Assembly: GCA_022828105.1 (NCBI GenBank)
Contig: JAJEJC010000007.1
Coordinates: forward strand, 268,885 to 332,884
Source of the DNA: Dehalococcoidia bacterium
GTDB lineage: Bacteria > Chloroflexota > Dehalococcoidia > Bin125
Length of the DNA stretch: 64,000 nucleotides
Direction: 5' to 3'
The translations under genes and the position numbers were made by a program. Below are positions 25,620 through 33,936 of the stretch, piece by piece. How positions within the stretch are numbered: position 1 is the first letter of the stretch; the number at the start of each line of letters is the position of its first letter. The notes under the pieces were generated by a model. That model had not been told where the DNA came from. It saw nothing but the letters and a program-made list of their open reading frames with translations, and did no database searches.

Positions 25620-26886
25620 CCGGCATCTCGGAAGCCGGAGGCACGCCTTCCGGCCGGGTGGCGACGACTCCCGCGGCTTCCAGGGCTGCCTGTTCCGCCT
25701 GCGGAATGCCGAGCAGCCCGCCCAGGATGTCTGCGTTGTGCTGTCCGAAGTCCGGCGCCGGACCAACAATGCAGGGCTGCCCGCCCTCGGTTCGCCATAG
25801 CCAACCGTGCGCCACCCAGATACCGACTTCTGGGTGGCGAATCGGCTCGTAGAAGCCGCGCGCCTGCAGGTGCGGGTCACGCAGCACTTCGAGCATCTTC
25901 CAGACGGGAGATGAAGGAACGCGCTCGGCGTGAAGCGCCGCGAAGGCGTCGGTCTTCGCGCGTCCCCGGGTCCAGGCGGCGACCAGCTCATCGAGCTCGG
26001 CGCGATGCTCCCAGCGCAGGATCTGGTCCGAGAATTCGGCCCGCTCGGTCCAGTGCGGCGCGCCCATCGCCCGCTTTAGTCCTTCCCACTCTACGTCGGT
26101 GCGCACGCAGATCGCGATCCAGTCGTCGTCGCCTGCGCATGGATAGACGTTGTGCGGCGACATCCAGTCGTGACCGGTACCCATGTGCTCGGGCAGGCGG
26201 CGATTCATCGACCAATCCATGTAGAACTCGCCCAGCAGCGTGGACATCACCTCGCGCTGGGCGAGATCGATGTACTGCCCTTTGCCGGTCCGCTTGCGCT
26301 GAATCAACGCCGTCGCGACGGCCGCCGCGGCGCAGATGCCCGCAATCGGGTCGCCGTACGAGATGCCGCTCTTGTAGGGCACGCCGTCGTCGCCGTAGCC
26401 GGACGTCGAGGTCATGCCGCTCATCATTTCGATGATCGGCCCGTAGCCGACCGCGTCCTTCTCCGGACCGGTCTTGCCGAAGCCGGCCATGCCGACCACG
26501 ATGATGTCCTCTCTCTGCTCGCACAGCCACTCGTAGGACAGGCCGAGGTTGTCCATCACGTCGGTGCGGTAGTTCTCCATCACCACGTCGCAATGAGCCA
26601 GCAGTCTCGCGAAGACGGCCTTGCCCTCGTCGGAGGCCAGGTCGAGCGAGAGCGACTTCTTGTTGCGGCTGTACTCGTGGAAGTAGAAGTTGGTGTTCCA
26701 CCAGTGTTCGCCCGGCGCGACCGGCGGCGGGAGCAGCGTGCGGATGTTGTCCCAGGCGCGCGGCGATTCGATCTTGATCACCTCAGCGCCTTGGTCGGCG
26801 AGAATCTTCGCGCCGTAGGGACCAGCCCAGATCATCGTTAGGTCGGCGACGCGCACGCCGGTCAGGGGTCGGCCCGGATCAAACAT
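25600..26886 (-). CDS. CaiB/BaiF class III CoA-transferase, beta type
   Basis: A 428-residue family III CoA-transferase-like protein. It shares marks with the 29411 gene and the second half of the 814-residue protein: DLT..WAGP near the start (15-23), RNKKSLSLDL (74-83) and GPIIEMMSGMT..SGY..G.PYKSG. The residue in the place of the catalytic Asp is Glu212 (YIDLAQREVM). Its ATG overlaps the stop of the alpha-type gene by one base (TGATG), so the two products are probably made in equal amount and may form a hetero-oligomer. Substrate unknown. Confidence 0.92.
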   Translation of the reverse strand: MFDPGRPLTGVRVADLTMIWAGPYGAKILADQGAEVIKIESPRAWDNIRTLLPPPVAPGEHWWNTNFYFHEYSRNKKSLSLDLASDEGKAVFARLLAHCDVVMENYRTDVMDNLGLSYEWLCEQREDIIVVGMAGFGKTGPEKDAVGYGPIIEMMSGMTSTSGYGDDGVPYKSGISYGDPIAGICAAAAVATALIQRKRTGKGQYIDLAQREVMSTLLGEFYMDWSMNRRLPEHMGTGHDWMSPHNVYPCAGDDDWIAICVRTDVEWEGLKRAMGAPHWTERAEFSDQILRWEHRAELDELVAAWTRGRAKTDAFAALHAERVPSSPVWKMLEVLRDPHLQARGFYEPIRHPEVGIWVAHGWLWRTEGGQPCIVGPAPDFGQHNADILGGLLGIPQAEQAALEAAGVVATRPEGVPPASEMPATPSLI

Positions 26887-28109
26887 CAGATGGCGTCCAG
26901 TTCCCGCAGTCGGACCAGGTCCTCGCGCTCATAGCCCAGTTCACCGTGAATGATCTCCATGTTGTGCTCGCCCAGGCGGGGCGCGCGGCCCATCTTCCAG
27001 TCGTGCCCGCTGCTCAGCCAGAGCCGGCCGGGATACGTCAGCGAGCCGGTGTCTTCGTCATCCAGCGAGGCGAAAAAGTCGCGGCTCTGCAGGTGCTCCG
27101 AGTTGGTCAAGTCCTCGAACGTGGCGACGTAGCCGAACGGAACCCGGTGCTCGATGCCGAGCTCGAGCAGCCCCTGACGCGTCTGGGCGGCAAACCAGCC
27201 GTACATGATCGCCATCAGCTCGTCGTTGTTGAGCAGACGTTGGCCGGGGTCGGCAAACCGTTCATCCTGCAACTCGTCGAGTCCGACCGCGCGGGCGAAT
27301 GCCGGATAGTTGCGGGGCAGCGCGCAGATGCCGCCGTGGCCGTCGGCCACTTCGTACACGCCCCATAGCGCGTTGAGGTTGTTGCCCGAGCGCTGCGATT
27401 CGATGCCGAGCTGCGACGCTCGCGTGTGAAACGCCTCGGCCATGCCCGCGTATGTCTCTTGCACGGACAGGTCGATGTACGACCCTTGCCCGTGCATCAC
27501 CGCGCCGTAGTACGCGCCCGTGATCGCGGCGAGTGCATTCAGCCCTGCCTGGTAGGACGGCTGCGATCCACCGTTCTTCAGCGGGTGCCGCTCGGGATGT
27601 CCGGTCAGCCACATCTGTCCCGAGGCGGCGTAGAGCGTCAGCTCGGTCGCCGGCAGATTGGCGTTCGGACCGGTCTGGCCGAACGGCGTAATCGAGATCA
27701 TGACCAGGGCATCGTGATCCCTGGACAACTCGGCGTAGCTCAGCTCATGCGATTCCAGGAAACCGGGCTCAAACGACTCGATCACGATCTCGGCAGACTG
27801 GGCCAGTTCGCGCAGGATCTCGCGTCCGTCCGAGGTCTCGAGATTGAGCGTGATCGAGCGCTTGTCGCCATTCAGGTAGAGGAACAGGCCGCTGGTCTCG
27901 TCGTCCGGCAGGTCGTCGGGCCAGGGACCGAACGCGCGCGACGGATCGCCGGTGGTCCGCTCGACCTTGACCACATCGGCGCCCAGGGCGGCCAGCCAGC
28001 GGCCGGCGAACGGTCCTGAGATGCCTTCGGCGAGTTCGAGCACTCTGACGCCGTCAAAGGGGCGTCCGGCATCGTCGCCGTGGTCCCGGCCACTCGGTTG
28101 CTCGCTCAT
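26886..28109 (-). CDS. CaiB/BaiF class III CoA-transferase, alpha type
   Basis: A 407-residue family III CoA-transferase-like protein, first gene of a coupled pair. Alpha-type marks are LELAEGISGPFAGRWLA (24-40), YLNGDKRSITL and ASGQMWLTGHPERHP (162-176), the last closely matched in the N-terminal half of the 814-residue protein. The catalytic position holds Glu218 (YIDLSVQET). There is no ribosome site. A TAGACT box (28117-28122, minus strand) ends seven bases before the ATG, as in leaderless mRNAs. Substrate unknown. Confidence 0.92.
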   Translation of the reverse strand: MSEQPSGRDHGDDAGRPFDGVRVLELAEGISGPFAGRWLAALGADVVKVERTTGDPSRAFGPWPDDLPDDETSGLFLYLNGDKRSITLNLETSDGREILRELAQSAEIVIESFEPGFLESHELSYAELSRDHDALVMISITPFGQTGPNANLPATELTLYAASGQMWLTGHPERHPLKNGGSQPSYQAGLNALAAITGAYYGAVMHGQGSYIDLSVQETYAGMAEAFHTRASQLGIESQRSGNNLNALWGVYEVADGHGGICALPRNYPAFARAVGLDELQDERFADPGQRLLNNDELMAIMYGWFAAQTRQGLLELGIEHRVPFGYVATFEDLTNSEHLQSRDFFASLDDEDTGSLTYPGRLWLSSGHDWKMGRAPRLGEHNMEIIHGELGYEREDLVRLRELDAI

Positions 28110-28157
28110 CGCCCGCAGTCTATGAGCAGACCCGACTGCGTTCTAGACTGAGCGGGC
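28110..28157. promoter_or_regulatory. interleaved divergent promoters of the two CoA-transferase operons
   Basis: In 48 bases, two TAGACT boxes face away from each other: 28117-28122 on the minus strand and 28144-28149 on the plus strand. Each is followed within two bases by GCGGGC and then the start codon, with 7 and 8 bases between box and ATG. With normal spacing, the -35 region of each promoter falls on the -10 box of the other, so only one polymerase should bind at a time. Confidence 0.5.
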
Positions 28158-29414
28158 ATGATCACGCAATCCACTTCATCGACGGAATCCTCGGGACTGA
28201 CCGAAGCGACCGGGCCGCCGCTGCTTGACGCGGTCCGAGTCGTGGAGCTGGCGGAGGACATCGCCGGCCCCTTTGCCGCCAAGCTGCTGGCCGACGCGGG
28301 CGCGGAGACGATCAAGGTGGAATCGCCCGGCGGCGACGCCGCCCGGCGCGCGGCGCCCTTTGCCGAACCCGCGCCGCATCGGGAAACCTCTACTACCTGG
28401 CTGGCCTTCAACACCTCGAAACGAAGCGTCGTGCTGGACCTGCAAACGGCGGCCGGACGGCGGATGTTGCAGGCGTTGATTTCCAAGGCGGACGTGTTCG
28501 TGACCGACCGGACACCGTCACAACTGGACGCGCTCGACCTGAATCCGCACGATCTTCGAGAGCGGCTGCCGCAGTTGATCATCGCCGCCGTGACGCCGTT
28601 CGGATTGCTCGGCGAGGCCAGCGAGTGGCCGTCGACAGCGTTGACTCGTGCTCATGCCTCGGGCTCGGCCGCCGGCGTGCGCCGCAATCTGGGCGCGAGC
28701 GCGGCCGCTCCGCTGATGGCCGGAGCCAATGTGCACGAAGCCGACGGCGGCACCGCGCTCGCACTGGCCACGTGGGCGGCGCTGCTCGTCCGCGACCGCG
28801 ACGGCCACGGACAGATTGTTGATGTCTCCTCCGTTGAGGCGATGATGAACATGGACCGGGTCGACATCTCGATCGCGCACAACGACGGCGGACCGCCGCC
28901 GATGCCGCCGCGCAAGGGCGGCAGCGCCTTCGGCGGACGGCTCGAGTGCGCCGACGGCCACCTGATCGCGGTGACGCCGCAGGCGCATCAATGGGCGGGT
29001 CTGATCAAGGCGATGGACGATCCAGACTGGGCCTACGACGCCGACGGCCATCTGATAGACCGTCTGCAACTCGGCGACGAGGCGGCTGAAGCGATCGAGC
29101 AATGGGCCGGCGCCCGGACTCGCGACGAGGTCTTTCGCGCGCTGCAGGTCAATAGTGCGCCGGCAGGTCCGGTGCTGCGGCCTTCGGAGGTGATGAACTC
29201 CGAGCAGATGCAGGTGCGCGAATTCTTTGACGTATTGCCGCATTCGTTCACGGGCAGCGCGCGCTATCCGCAGTTCGCCGCCCGCTGGAACCGAGCCCGT
29301 CGCGCAACTCGCCGCGCTGCGCCGCTGCTGGGCTCCGACTCCGCGGACGCCATGCGCCCGCATCTCCATCCCTGGAAACCCGCGCAGGCTCGACGAGCAG
29401 GAGTGATTGGATGA
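28158..29414 (+). CDS. CaiB/BaiF class III CoA-transferase, alpha type
   Basis: A 418-residue family III CoA-transferase-like protein that opens the rightward pair. Alpha-type marks are VELAEDIAGPFAAKLLAD (29-46) and a FNTSKRSVVLDL segment (84-95). The catalytic position holds Glu227 (QIVDVSSVEA). This copy has diverged from the other alpha-type proteins in the middle (HASGSAAG). No ribosome site is seen, and a TAGACT box stands close to the ATG. It ends in ATGA overlapping the beta-type gene. The substrate is unknown. Confidence 0.92.
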   Translation: MITQSTSSTESSGLTEATGPPLLDAVRVVELAEDIAGPFAAKLLADAGAETIKVESPGGDAARRAAPFAEPAPHRETSTTWLAFNTSKRSVVLDLQTAAGRRMLQALISKADVFVTDRTPSQLDALDLNPHDLRERLPQLIIAAVTPFGLLGEASEWPSTALTRAHASGSAAGVRRNLGASAAAPLMAGANVHEADGGTALALATWAALLVRDRDGHGQIVDVSSVEAMMNMDRVDISIAHNDGGPPPMPPRKGGSAFGGRLECADGHLIAVTPQAHQWAGLIKAMDDPDWAYDADGHLIDRLQLGDEAAEAIEQWAGARTRDEVFRALQVNSAPAGPVLRPSEVMNSEQMQVREFFDVLPHSFTGSARYPQFAARWNRARRATRRAAPLLGSDSADAMRPHLHPWKPAQARRAGVIG

Positions 29415-30751
29415 CCACGACCACGAACGGACATCACTCTGCCGACGGCCACCTGCCGCATCATGTCGGTCACCACAGCCTGTTGCGTCCCGGTCCAAGG
29501 CGTGGCCCGCTCTCGGGCACGCGGATTATCGACTTCACCTGGGCCTGGGCCGGCCCTTACGGAGCGATGCAGGTCGCGCTGCTGGGCGCGGAGACGATCA
29601 AGGTCGAGTCGGCGACACGAATCGATCACTCCCGCCAGCGCTCGCTGGCGATGGGTTCGTTCAAGGGTGGGGTCAACCAGGCGCCGATGTTCAACGAGGT
29701 CAACCTCAACAAGTACTCGATCCAGCTCAATCTCAAGACCGAAGGCGCGAAGCAGATCATCCGCGACCTCGCTCGCACTGCCGACGGAGCGATCGACAAC
29801 TTCCGTCCGGGAACGCTGGACAAGCTTGGTCTGGGCTACGACGACTTGTGCCAGATCAATCCCGAGATCGTAATGGTCTCCGCCTCTGCCCTGGGCGCGA
29901 CGGGACCTGAGCGCAACTACACCGGTTACGCCCCGACCTTCGCTGCGCTCAGCGGACTGTCCTACCTGTCGGGGGAACCCGAGGAGCCGCCGGTGATGAT
30001 GGGCGGTTCGATCGACCTGCGCGCAGGCACCACCGCGGCGCTGGCGATGGTCGCCGGGTTGCACTACCGCGAGCGCACCGGCCGCGGCCAGTTCATTGAC
30101 GCATCCTCCTCGGAAGCGATCGGGATGCACATCCCCGAGGAGTTTCTGCACGTCGACCTGCTTGGCCGCGACGGTGATCGACTGGGCAACGGACACCGCG
30201 CTTATGCGCCGCACGATGTGTTCCGTTGCGCGTCGATGCGCGCTCCAGAGACCTATGGCGAGGATCACAAGGGTGCGAAGAGCGGCTGGCTGGCGATCGC
30301 CTGTCGATCGGATGGGGAATGGCAGGCGCTGTGCGAGTGCAGCGGGCTCGATCATCTTGCCGATGATCCGCGCTTCCGCACGGGACTCAAGCGATGGAAA
30401 CATCGCGATGAACTCAAACCGATGATCGAAGCCTGGACTTCGGAGCAGTCGGCGGTTGAGACGGCCGAGACGTTGCGCGCCGCCGGCGTGCCGGCTGCCG
30501 CCTCCGTCTGGGGCAGCGACATCCACCACTCGCAGAGCTTCCGCGATCGCGGCGGCGCGGTTGCCGTTCGTCCGCCCGAGACACATCTGCGCGAGGTCCT
30601 GCCGCCGCCCTGGAAGCTGTCCGAGACTCCCGCCGAAGTCGTCTCGCCCGCGCCCCGCCTGGGCGAAGATACGGATTACGTCCTGAGCCGGATGCTCGGC
30701 TATGGGCCGGAACGGATCGACGAACTCGCGCAGGAAGGCGCGCTGGAATAA
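29411..30751 (+). CDS. CaiB/BaiF class III CoA-transferase, beta type, with His-rich N-terminus
   Basis: A 446-residue family III CoA-transferase-like protein overlapping the alpha-type gene by four bases. Beta-type marks are DFTWAWAGPYGA (41-52) and FNEVNLNKYSIQLNL. The catalytic position holds Glu235 (FIDASSSEA). The first 30 residues carry seven histidines (HHSADGHLPHHVGHH), absent from its relatives, which could bind metal or be a disordered tail. It is probably the partner of the alpha-type protein encoded just upstream. Confidence 0.92.
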   Translation: MTTTTNGHHSADGHLPHHVGHHSLLRPGPRRGPLSGTRIIDFTWAWAGPYGAMQVALLGAETIKVESATRIDHSRQRSLAMGSFKGGVNQAPMFNEVNLNKYSIQLNLKTEGAKQIIRDLARTADGAIDNFRPGTLDKLGLGYDDLCQINPEIVMVSASALGATGPERNYTGYAPTFAALSGLSYLSGEPEEPPVMMGGSIDLRAGTTAALAMVAGLHYRERTGRGQFIDASSSEAIGMHIPEEFLHVDLLGRDGDRLGNGHRAYAPHDVFRCASMRAPETYGEDHKGAKSGWLAIACRSDGEWQALCECSGLDHLADDPRFRTGLKRWKHRDELKPMIEAWTSEQSAVETAETLRAAGVPAAASVWGSDIHHSQSFRDRGGAVAVRPPETHLREVLPPPWKLSETPAEVVSPAPRLGEDTDYVLSRMLGYGPERIDELAQEGALE

Positions 30752-30791
30752 ACTACGCAAGCACAGCACCCAGTCGGTGGAGAGGATGAGC

Positions 30792-31112
30792 ATGCGACAG
30801 GTCTTGACCGCAATCATCAAGCCAATGGCGCGTCTGTCGCTGGCCGCGGCGTTGGCGCTGTTCGCGATCTCCGCGATTCAACCGCTGTTCACCGACGGCG
30901 GCGACCTCTACGCCGCCGAAGGCGCGCCGGCGCAGGCCGAACTCTCGCTGCCGCAACAGGCAGAACCCGACGAGGGCGGCACTGGCGTCAACAACTTCGA
31001 CCGTGAAGAGTGGTACGAGTTTTCGATCCTGCTCGCTCCATTCCTGGTGTTGGTCACCTTCCTGCTCATCCTGATGTTCGGCTGGGACAAGTTCACCAAC
31101 AACGAGGACTAG
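30792..31112 (+). CDS. small membrane protein with two hydrophobic segments
   Basis: About 106 residues. The ATG at 30792 has GGAGAGG six bases upstream; an ATG at 30786 is also possible. An N-terminal hydrophobic segment (about 13-30, ARLSLAAALALFAISAIQ) could be a signal or anchor, followed by an acidic, Ala/Pro-rich linker. A strong C-terminal helix (SILLAPFLVLVTFLLILMFGW) precedes a short charged tail. No family is recognised. It sits 40 bases after a CoA-transferase gene and 16 bases before a CinA-C homologue. Confidence 0.6.
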   Translation: MRQVLTAIIKPMARLSLAAALALFAISAIQPLFTDGGDLYAAEGAPAQAELSLPQQAEPDEGGTGVNNFDREEWYEFSILLAPFLVLVTFLLILMFGWDKFTNNED

Positions 31113-31127
31113 GCAGGGCCGGCGAAG

Positions 31128-31607
31128 ATGGCCGAGGGCATCGCCCAGACACTCGTTGACGAGCTTTCCGCGCGCGAGCTCACGCTTGCGACCGCCGAGA
31201 CCGATACCGGCGGACTGGTTGGCCACTGGATTACCGACATTCCCGGCTGCTCACGGGTCTGGATTGGCGGCGCGTCGCCGTATCACAACTATCCCAAGAT
31301 CGATCTGATCGGCGTCTCCCGCGATCTGCTGCGGGAGCACGGCTCGGTCTCGGAAGAGGCGGCCGTTGCAATGGCGCGTGGAGTCCGTGACACGCTGAAT
31401 GCCGATATCGGCGTCGCCGAGACCGGGATCACCGGTCCGACCGGCGGCTCGGAATCTCGACCCGTCGGGACGGTCTGGATCGCCTGCGTCGGTCCCGGAG
31501 ATCGCGTACACGCCGAGCGCCGCGTCTGGGACTCCGATCGCGAGGGCAACAAGCGTCTGACGGCAATCCGCTGCATCGAGCTCGTGCTCGAAGCCGCCGA
31601 CTCCTGA
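31128..31607 (+). CDS. CinA C-terminal domain / PncC-family protein with altered active-site motif
   Basis: A 159-residue stand-alone CinA-C domain. Members of the PncC type remove the amide from nicotinamide mononucleotide. Conserved parts are GGASPYHNYPK, GSVSEEAAVAMARGVR and GITGPTGGS.S.PVGTVWIA. The family's ESCTGG motif, with the proposed nucleophilic Ser, reads ETDTGG here (24-29), so Ser is Thr and Cys is Asp. It may still be active through Thr, or it may have another role. The gene lies in a (+) run with an alpha/beta hydrolase. Confidence 0.85.
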   Translation: MAEGIAQTLVDELSARELTLATAETDTGGLVGHWITDIPGCSRVWIGGASPYHNYPKIDLIGVSRDLLREHGSVSEEAAVAMARGVRDTLNADIGVAETGITGPTGGSESRPVGTVWIACVGPGDRVHAERRVWDSDREGNKRLTAIRCIELVLEAADS

Positions 31608-31621
31608 TTCATCAACCAGTC

Positions 31622-32425
31622 GTGCCCTTCCTTCGCTGCAACGAGATCGATCTCTACTACGAGGCGCATGGAGACCCGCAAGCGCCGCCGCTCGTCCTCG
31701 CTCACGGCGCAGGCGGCAACCACCTGGTCTGGTGGCGCAACGTCCCGGTACTGCGCGAGCGCTACTACACGATTACGTTCGATCACCGCGCCTTTGGCCT
31801 CAGCCGCGACGTGCCCGGCGGGCCAGGCCGACGTGCCTTCCCCCACGACCTGCACGCGTTGCTTGACCACCTCGGTATCGACCGCTTCGCCATGATCGCG
31901 CACTCGATGGGCGGGCGTACCGCGACGCCGTTCGCCTTGATCTTCCCCGGCCGGATCGAGGCGCTGATCCTCTCCGGCACGCTCGCGGGCGCGGTCAACG
32001 ACGAGGTGCGCGAGATCCAGGCAGCGCACTATCGAACCGTGGAGGGCATGACCCTGCGCCAGCGAGCGCTCGCGCCATCGACCGAGGCGCGAAATCCCCA
32101 GCTTGCCTGGCTGTACCGGCGGATGAACGGCTGGAATCCGCGCCGGCCATCGACCTTTCTCGCGCCGACGCCTGGGCTGGCGACCTGGCGCGGATCATCG
32201 ATGCCGCTCTTGCGGCAATTCGGCATGCCGATGCTCTACATCGTTGGGGAGCACGACCGGATCGTGCCCTGGCAGGCGATGGAGGCCTCGCACCGAGCAA
32301 TGGAGGGCTCCGAACTCGTCGTCGTGCCTGAGGCCGGCCACTCGGTCTACATGGAGCAGGCCGAGCGCTTCAACGACGCGGTACTGGACTTCCTTGATCG
32401 CCGCTGGCAACGCCGAGATTCCTGA
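31622..32425 (+). CDS. alpha/beta hydrolase
   Basis: A 267-residue alpha/beta hydrolase starting at GTG. The oxyanion motif HGAGG (28-32), the nucleophile elbow AHSMGG (Ser95) and the C-terminal GHSVYMEQAERFNDAVLDFL with the catalytic His are present. GEHDRIVP supplies the acid Asp. Length is normal for lactonase/esterase-type enzymes. The substrate is unknown. The run CinA-C, hydrolase, glcDEF suggests an organic-acid or ester theme. Confidence 0.9.
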   Translation: MPFLRCNEIDLYYEAHGDPQAPPLVLAHGAGGNHLVWWRNVPVLRERYYTITFDHRAFGLSRDVPGGPGRRAFPHDLHALLDHLGIDRFAMIAHSMGGRTATPFALIFPGRIEALILSGTLAGAVNDEVREIQAAHYRTVEGMTLRQRALAPSTEARNPQLAWLYRRMNGWNPRRPSTFLAPTPGLATWRGSSMPLLRQFGMPMLYIVGEHDRIVPWQAMEASHRAMEGSELVVVPEAGHSVYMEQAERFNDAVLDFLDRRWQRRDS

Positions 32426-32442
32426 ACCATTGGTAGCGGCTC

Positions 32443-32448
32443 TATCAT
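32443..32448 (+). promoter_or_regulatory. -10 box (TATCAT) of a leaderless-type promoter for glcD
   Basis: TATCAT ends six bases before the ATG at 32455 (spacer CGAACC). The same spacer follows the TATGAT box of the relA/spoT gene. There is no ribosome site. Confidence 0.45.
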
Positions 32449-32454
32449 CGAACC

Positions 32455-33909
32455 ATGAAGACGCCCACACCCATGGTCCGCGACCTGATCGACGCCATTG
32501 GCGAGCAGGCGGTCGTCTGGCACGACGAAGACCTGCTCGTCTACGAGTACGACGGCACGATTGATCGCGGTAATCCCGATGTCATCGCGCTGCCGGCGAC
32601 AACTGAGGATGTGATCGCTCTGATCCGGATTGCCAACCGCTACGACGCGCCGGTCACGCCGCGCGGGGCCGGCACCGGCCTCAGCGGCGGCGCGCTAGCG
32701 GCCAAGGGCGGCGTGATCATCGGCATGAACCGGATGCGCGCGATTCTTGACCTCGATGTCGAGAACAAAACGGCGCTGGTGCAGCCCGGGGTGGTGAATC
32801 TCGACCTGGGGGCCGAAGCGGAGCGCCACGGCCTCGCCTACGCGCCCGACCCAAGCTCCCAACGGGCTTGCACGATTGGCGGCAATGTGGCCGAGAACGC
32901 GGGGGGTCCGCACACCCTCGCCTGGGGCACGACCACCAATCACGTGCTCGCGCTGGAACTGGTCACGGCGGACGGCGAAGTCCAATGGATCGGCCACGAA
33001 ACCCGAGACGAACCCGGCTACGACCTGGTCGGCTGCGTGGTCGGTTCCGAGGGAACGGTCGGCATTGTGACGCAGGTCCTGGTGCGTCTGGTGCCTCGAC
33101 CGACGGCAGTGAGAACGCTGTTGGCGGTCTATGACAGCGTGCGGCAGGCGTCGAATGCGGTCTCCGCAGTCGTGGCCTCCGGCATCGTGCCCGCGGCGCT
33201 GGAGATGATCGACAAGATGACGATCGCCGCCGTCGAGCCGGTGCTGAACACGGGCTTCCCGCTGGACGCGGAGGCTGTGCTGCTGGTCGAAGTCGATGGT
33301 CCGGAGTCGCAGGTCGAAGCCGAAGGCGCGCGCGTCGAGGGCATTCTCAATCGCTTTGAACCGCGCGAGGTGCGATCCGCGACCGACCCTGAGGATCGAG
33401 AGACGCTCTGGGCCGGTCGCAAGGGCGCGATCGGCGCATTGGGCCAGATCATGCCCAACTATTACCTGCTCGACGGCGTCGTCCCGCGAACCAGCCTTCC
33501 CGATGTGCTCGACGGCGTCTATGAGATTGCCGAGCGGTACCGGTTGCCCGTCGCCAACATGTTCCACGCCGGAGACGGCAACCTGCATCCCTGCCTGCTC
33601 TTTGATGAGCGCGAACCGGGCGCGACTGAGCGCGTGCTGGACGCCGGCGGAGAGATCATGCGCCTGTGCGTTGATGCCGGCGGCGCGATCACCGGCGAGC
33701 ACGGCGTCGGCCTGGAGAAACGAGACTATCTGCCCTGGATTTTCTCCGAGGCCGACATGGACGCGATGAAGTCGCTGCGCGCCGCGTTCGGGCCGACCGA
33801 GAACTTCAATCCCTGCAAGATCTTCCCCAAGGGCCACGGCTGCGGAGAAGCCGGTCACCAACACGCCCAGCACCAGATCGCCAAGTTCGGCCCCAAGGCG
33901 TTCGTATGA
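32455..33909 (+). CDS. glcD: FAD-linked oxidase, glycolate oxidase subunit GlcD
   Basis: A 484-residue flavoprotein that oxidises glycolate (or D-lactate and related 2-hydroxy acids) to the oxo acid. The PCMH FAD-binding domain occupies the first 220 residues (PRGAGTGLSGGALAAKGG and GCVVGSEGTVGIVT). The C-terminal FAD-oxidase domain has the typical FHAGDGNLHP and GEHGVGLEKR, with catalytic His residues. Together with the following two genes it gives the canonical glcDEF order. Confidence 0.93.
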   Translation: MKTPTPMVRDLIDAIGEQAVVWHDEDLLVYEYDGTIDRGNPDVIALPATTEDVIALIRIANRYDAPVTPRGAGTGLSGGALAAKGGVIIGMNRMRAILDLDVENKTALVQPGVVNLDLGAEAERHGLAYAPDPSSQRACTIGGNVAENAGGPHTLAWGTTTNHVLALELVTADGEVQWIGHETRDEPGYDLVGCVVGSEGTVGIVTQVLVRLVPRPTAVRTLLAVYDSVRQASNAVSAVVASGIVPAALEMIDKMTIAAVEPVLNTGFPLDAEAVLLVEVDGPESQVEAEGARVEGILNRFEPREVRSATDPEDRETLWAGRKGAIGALGQIMPNYYLLDGVVPRTSLPDVLDGVYEIAERYRLPVANMFHAGDGNLHPCLLFDEREPGATERVLDAGGEIMRLCVDAGGAITGEHGVGLEKRDYLPWIFSEADMDAMKSLRAAFGPTENFNPCKIFPKGHGCGEAGHQHAQHQIAKFGPKAFV

Positions 33910-33936
33910 GCCATTGCTCCAGGCCGGGACGTTGCA

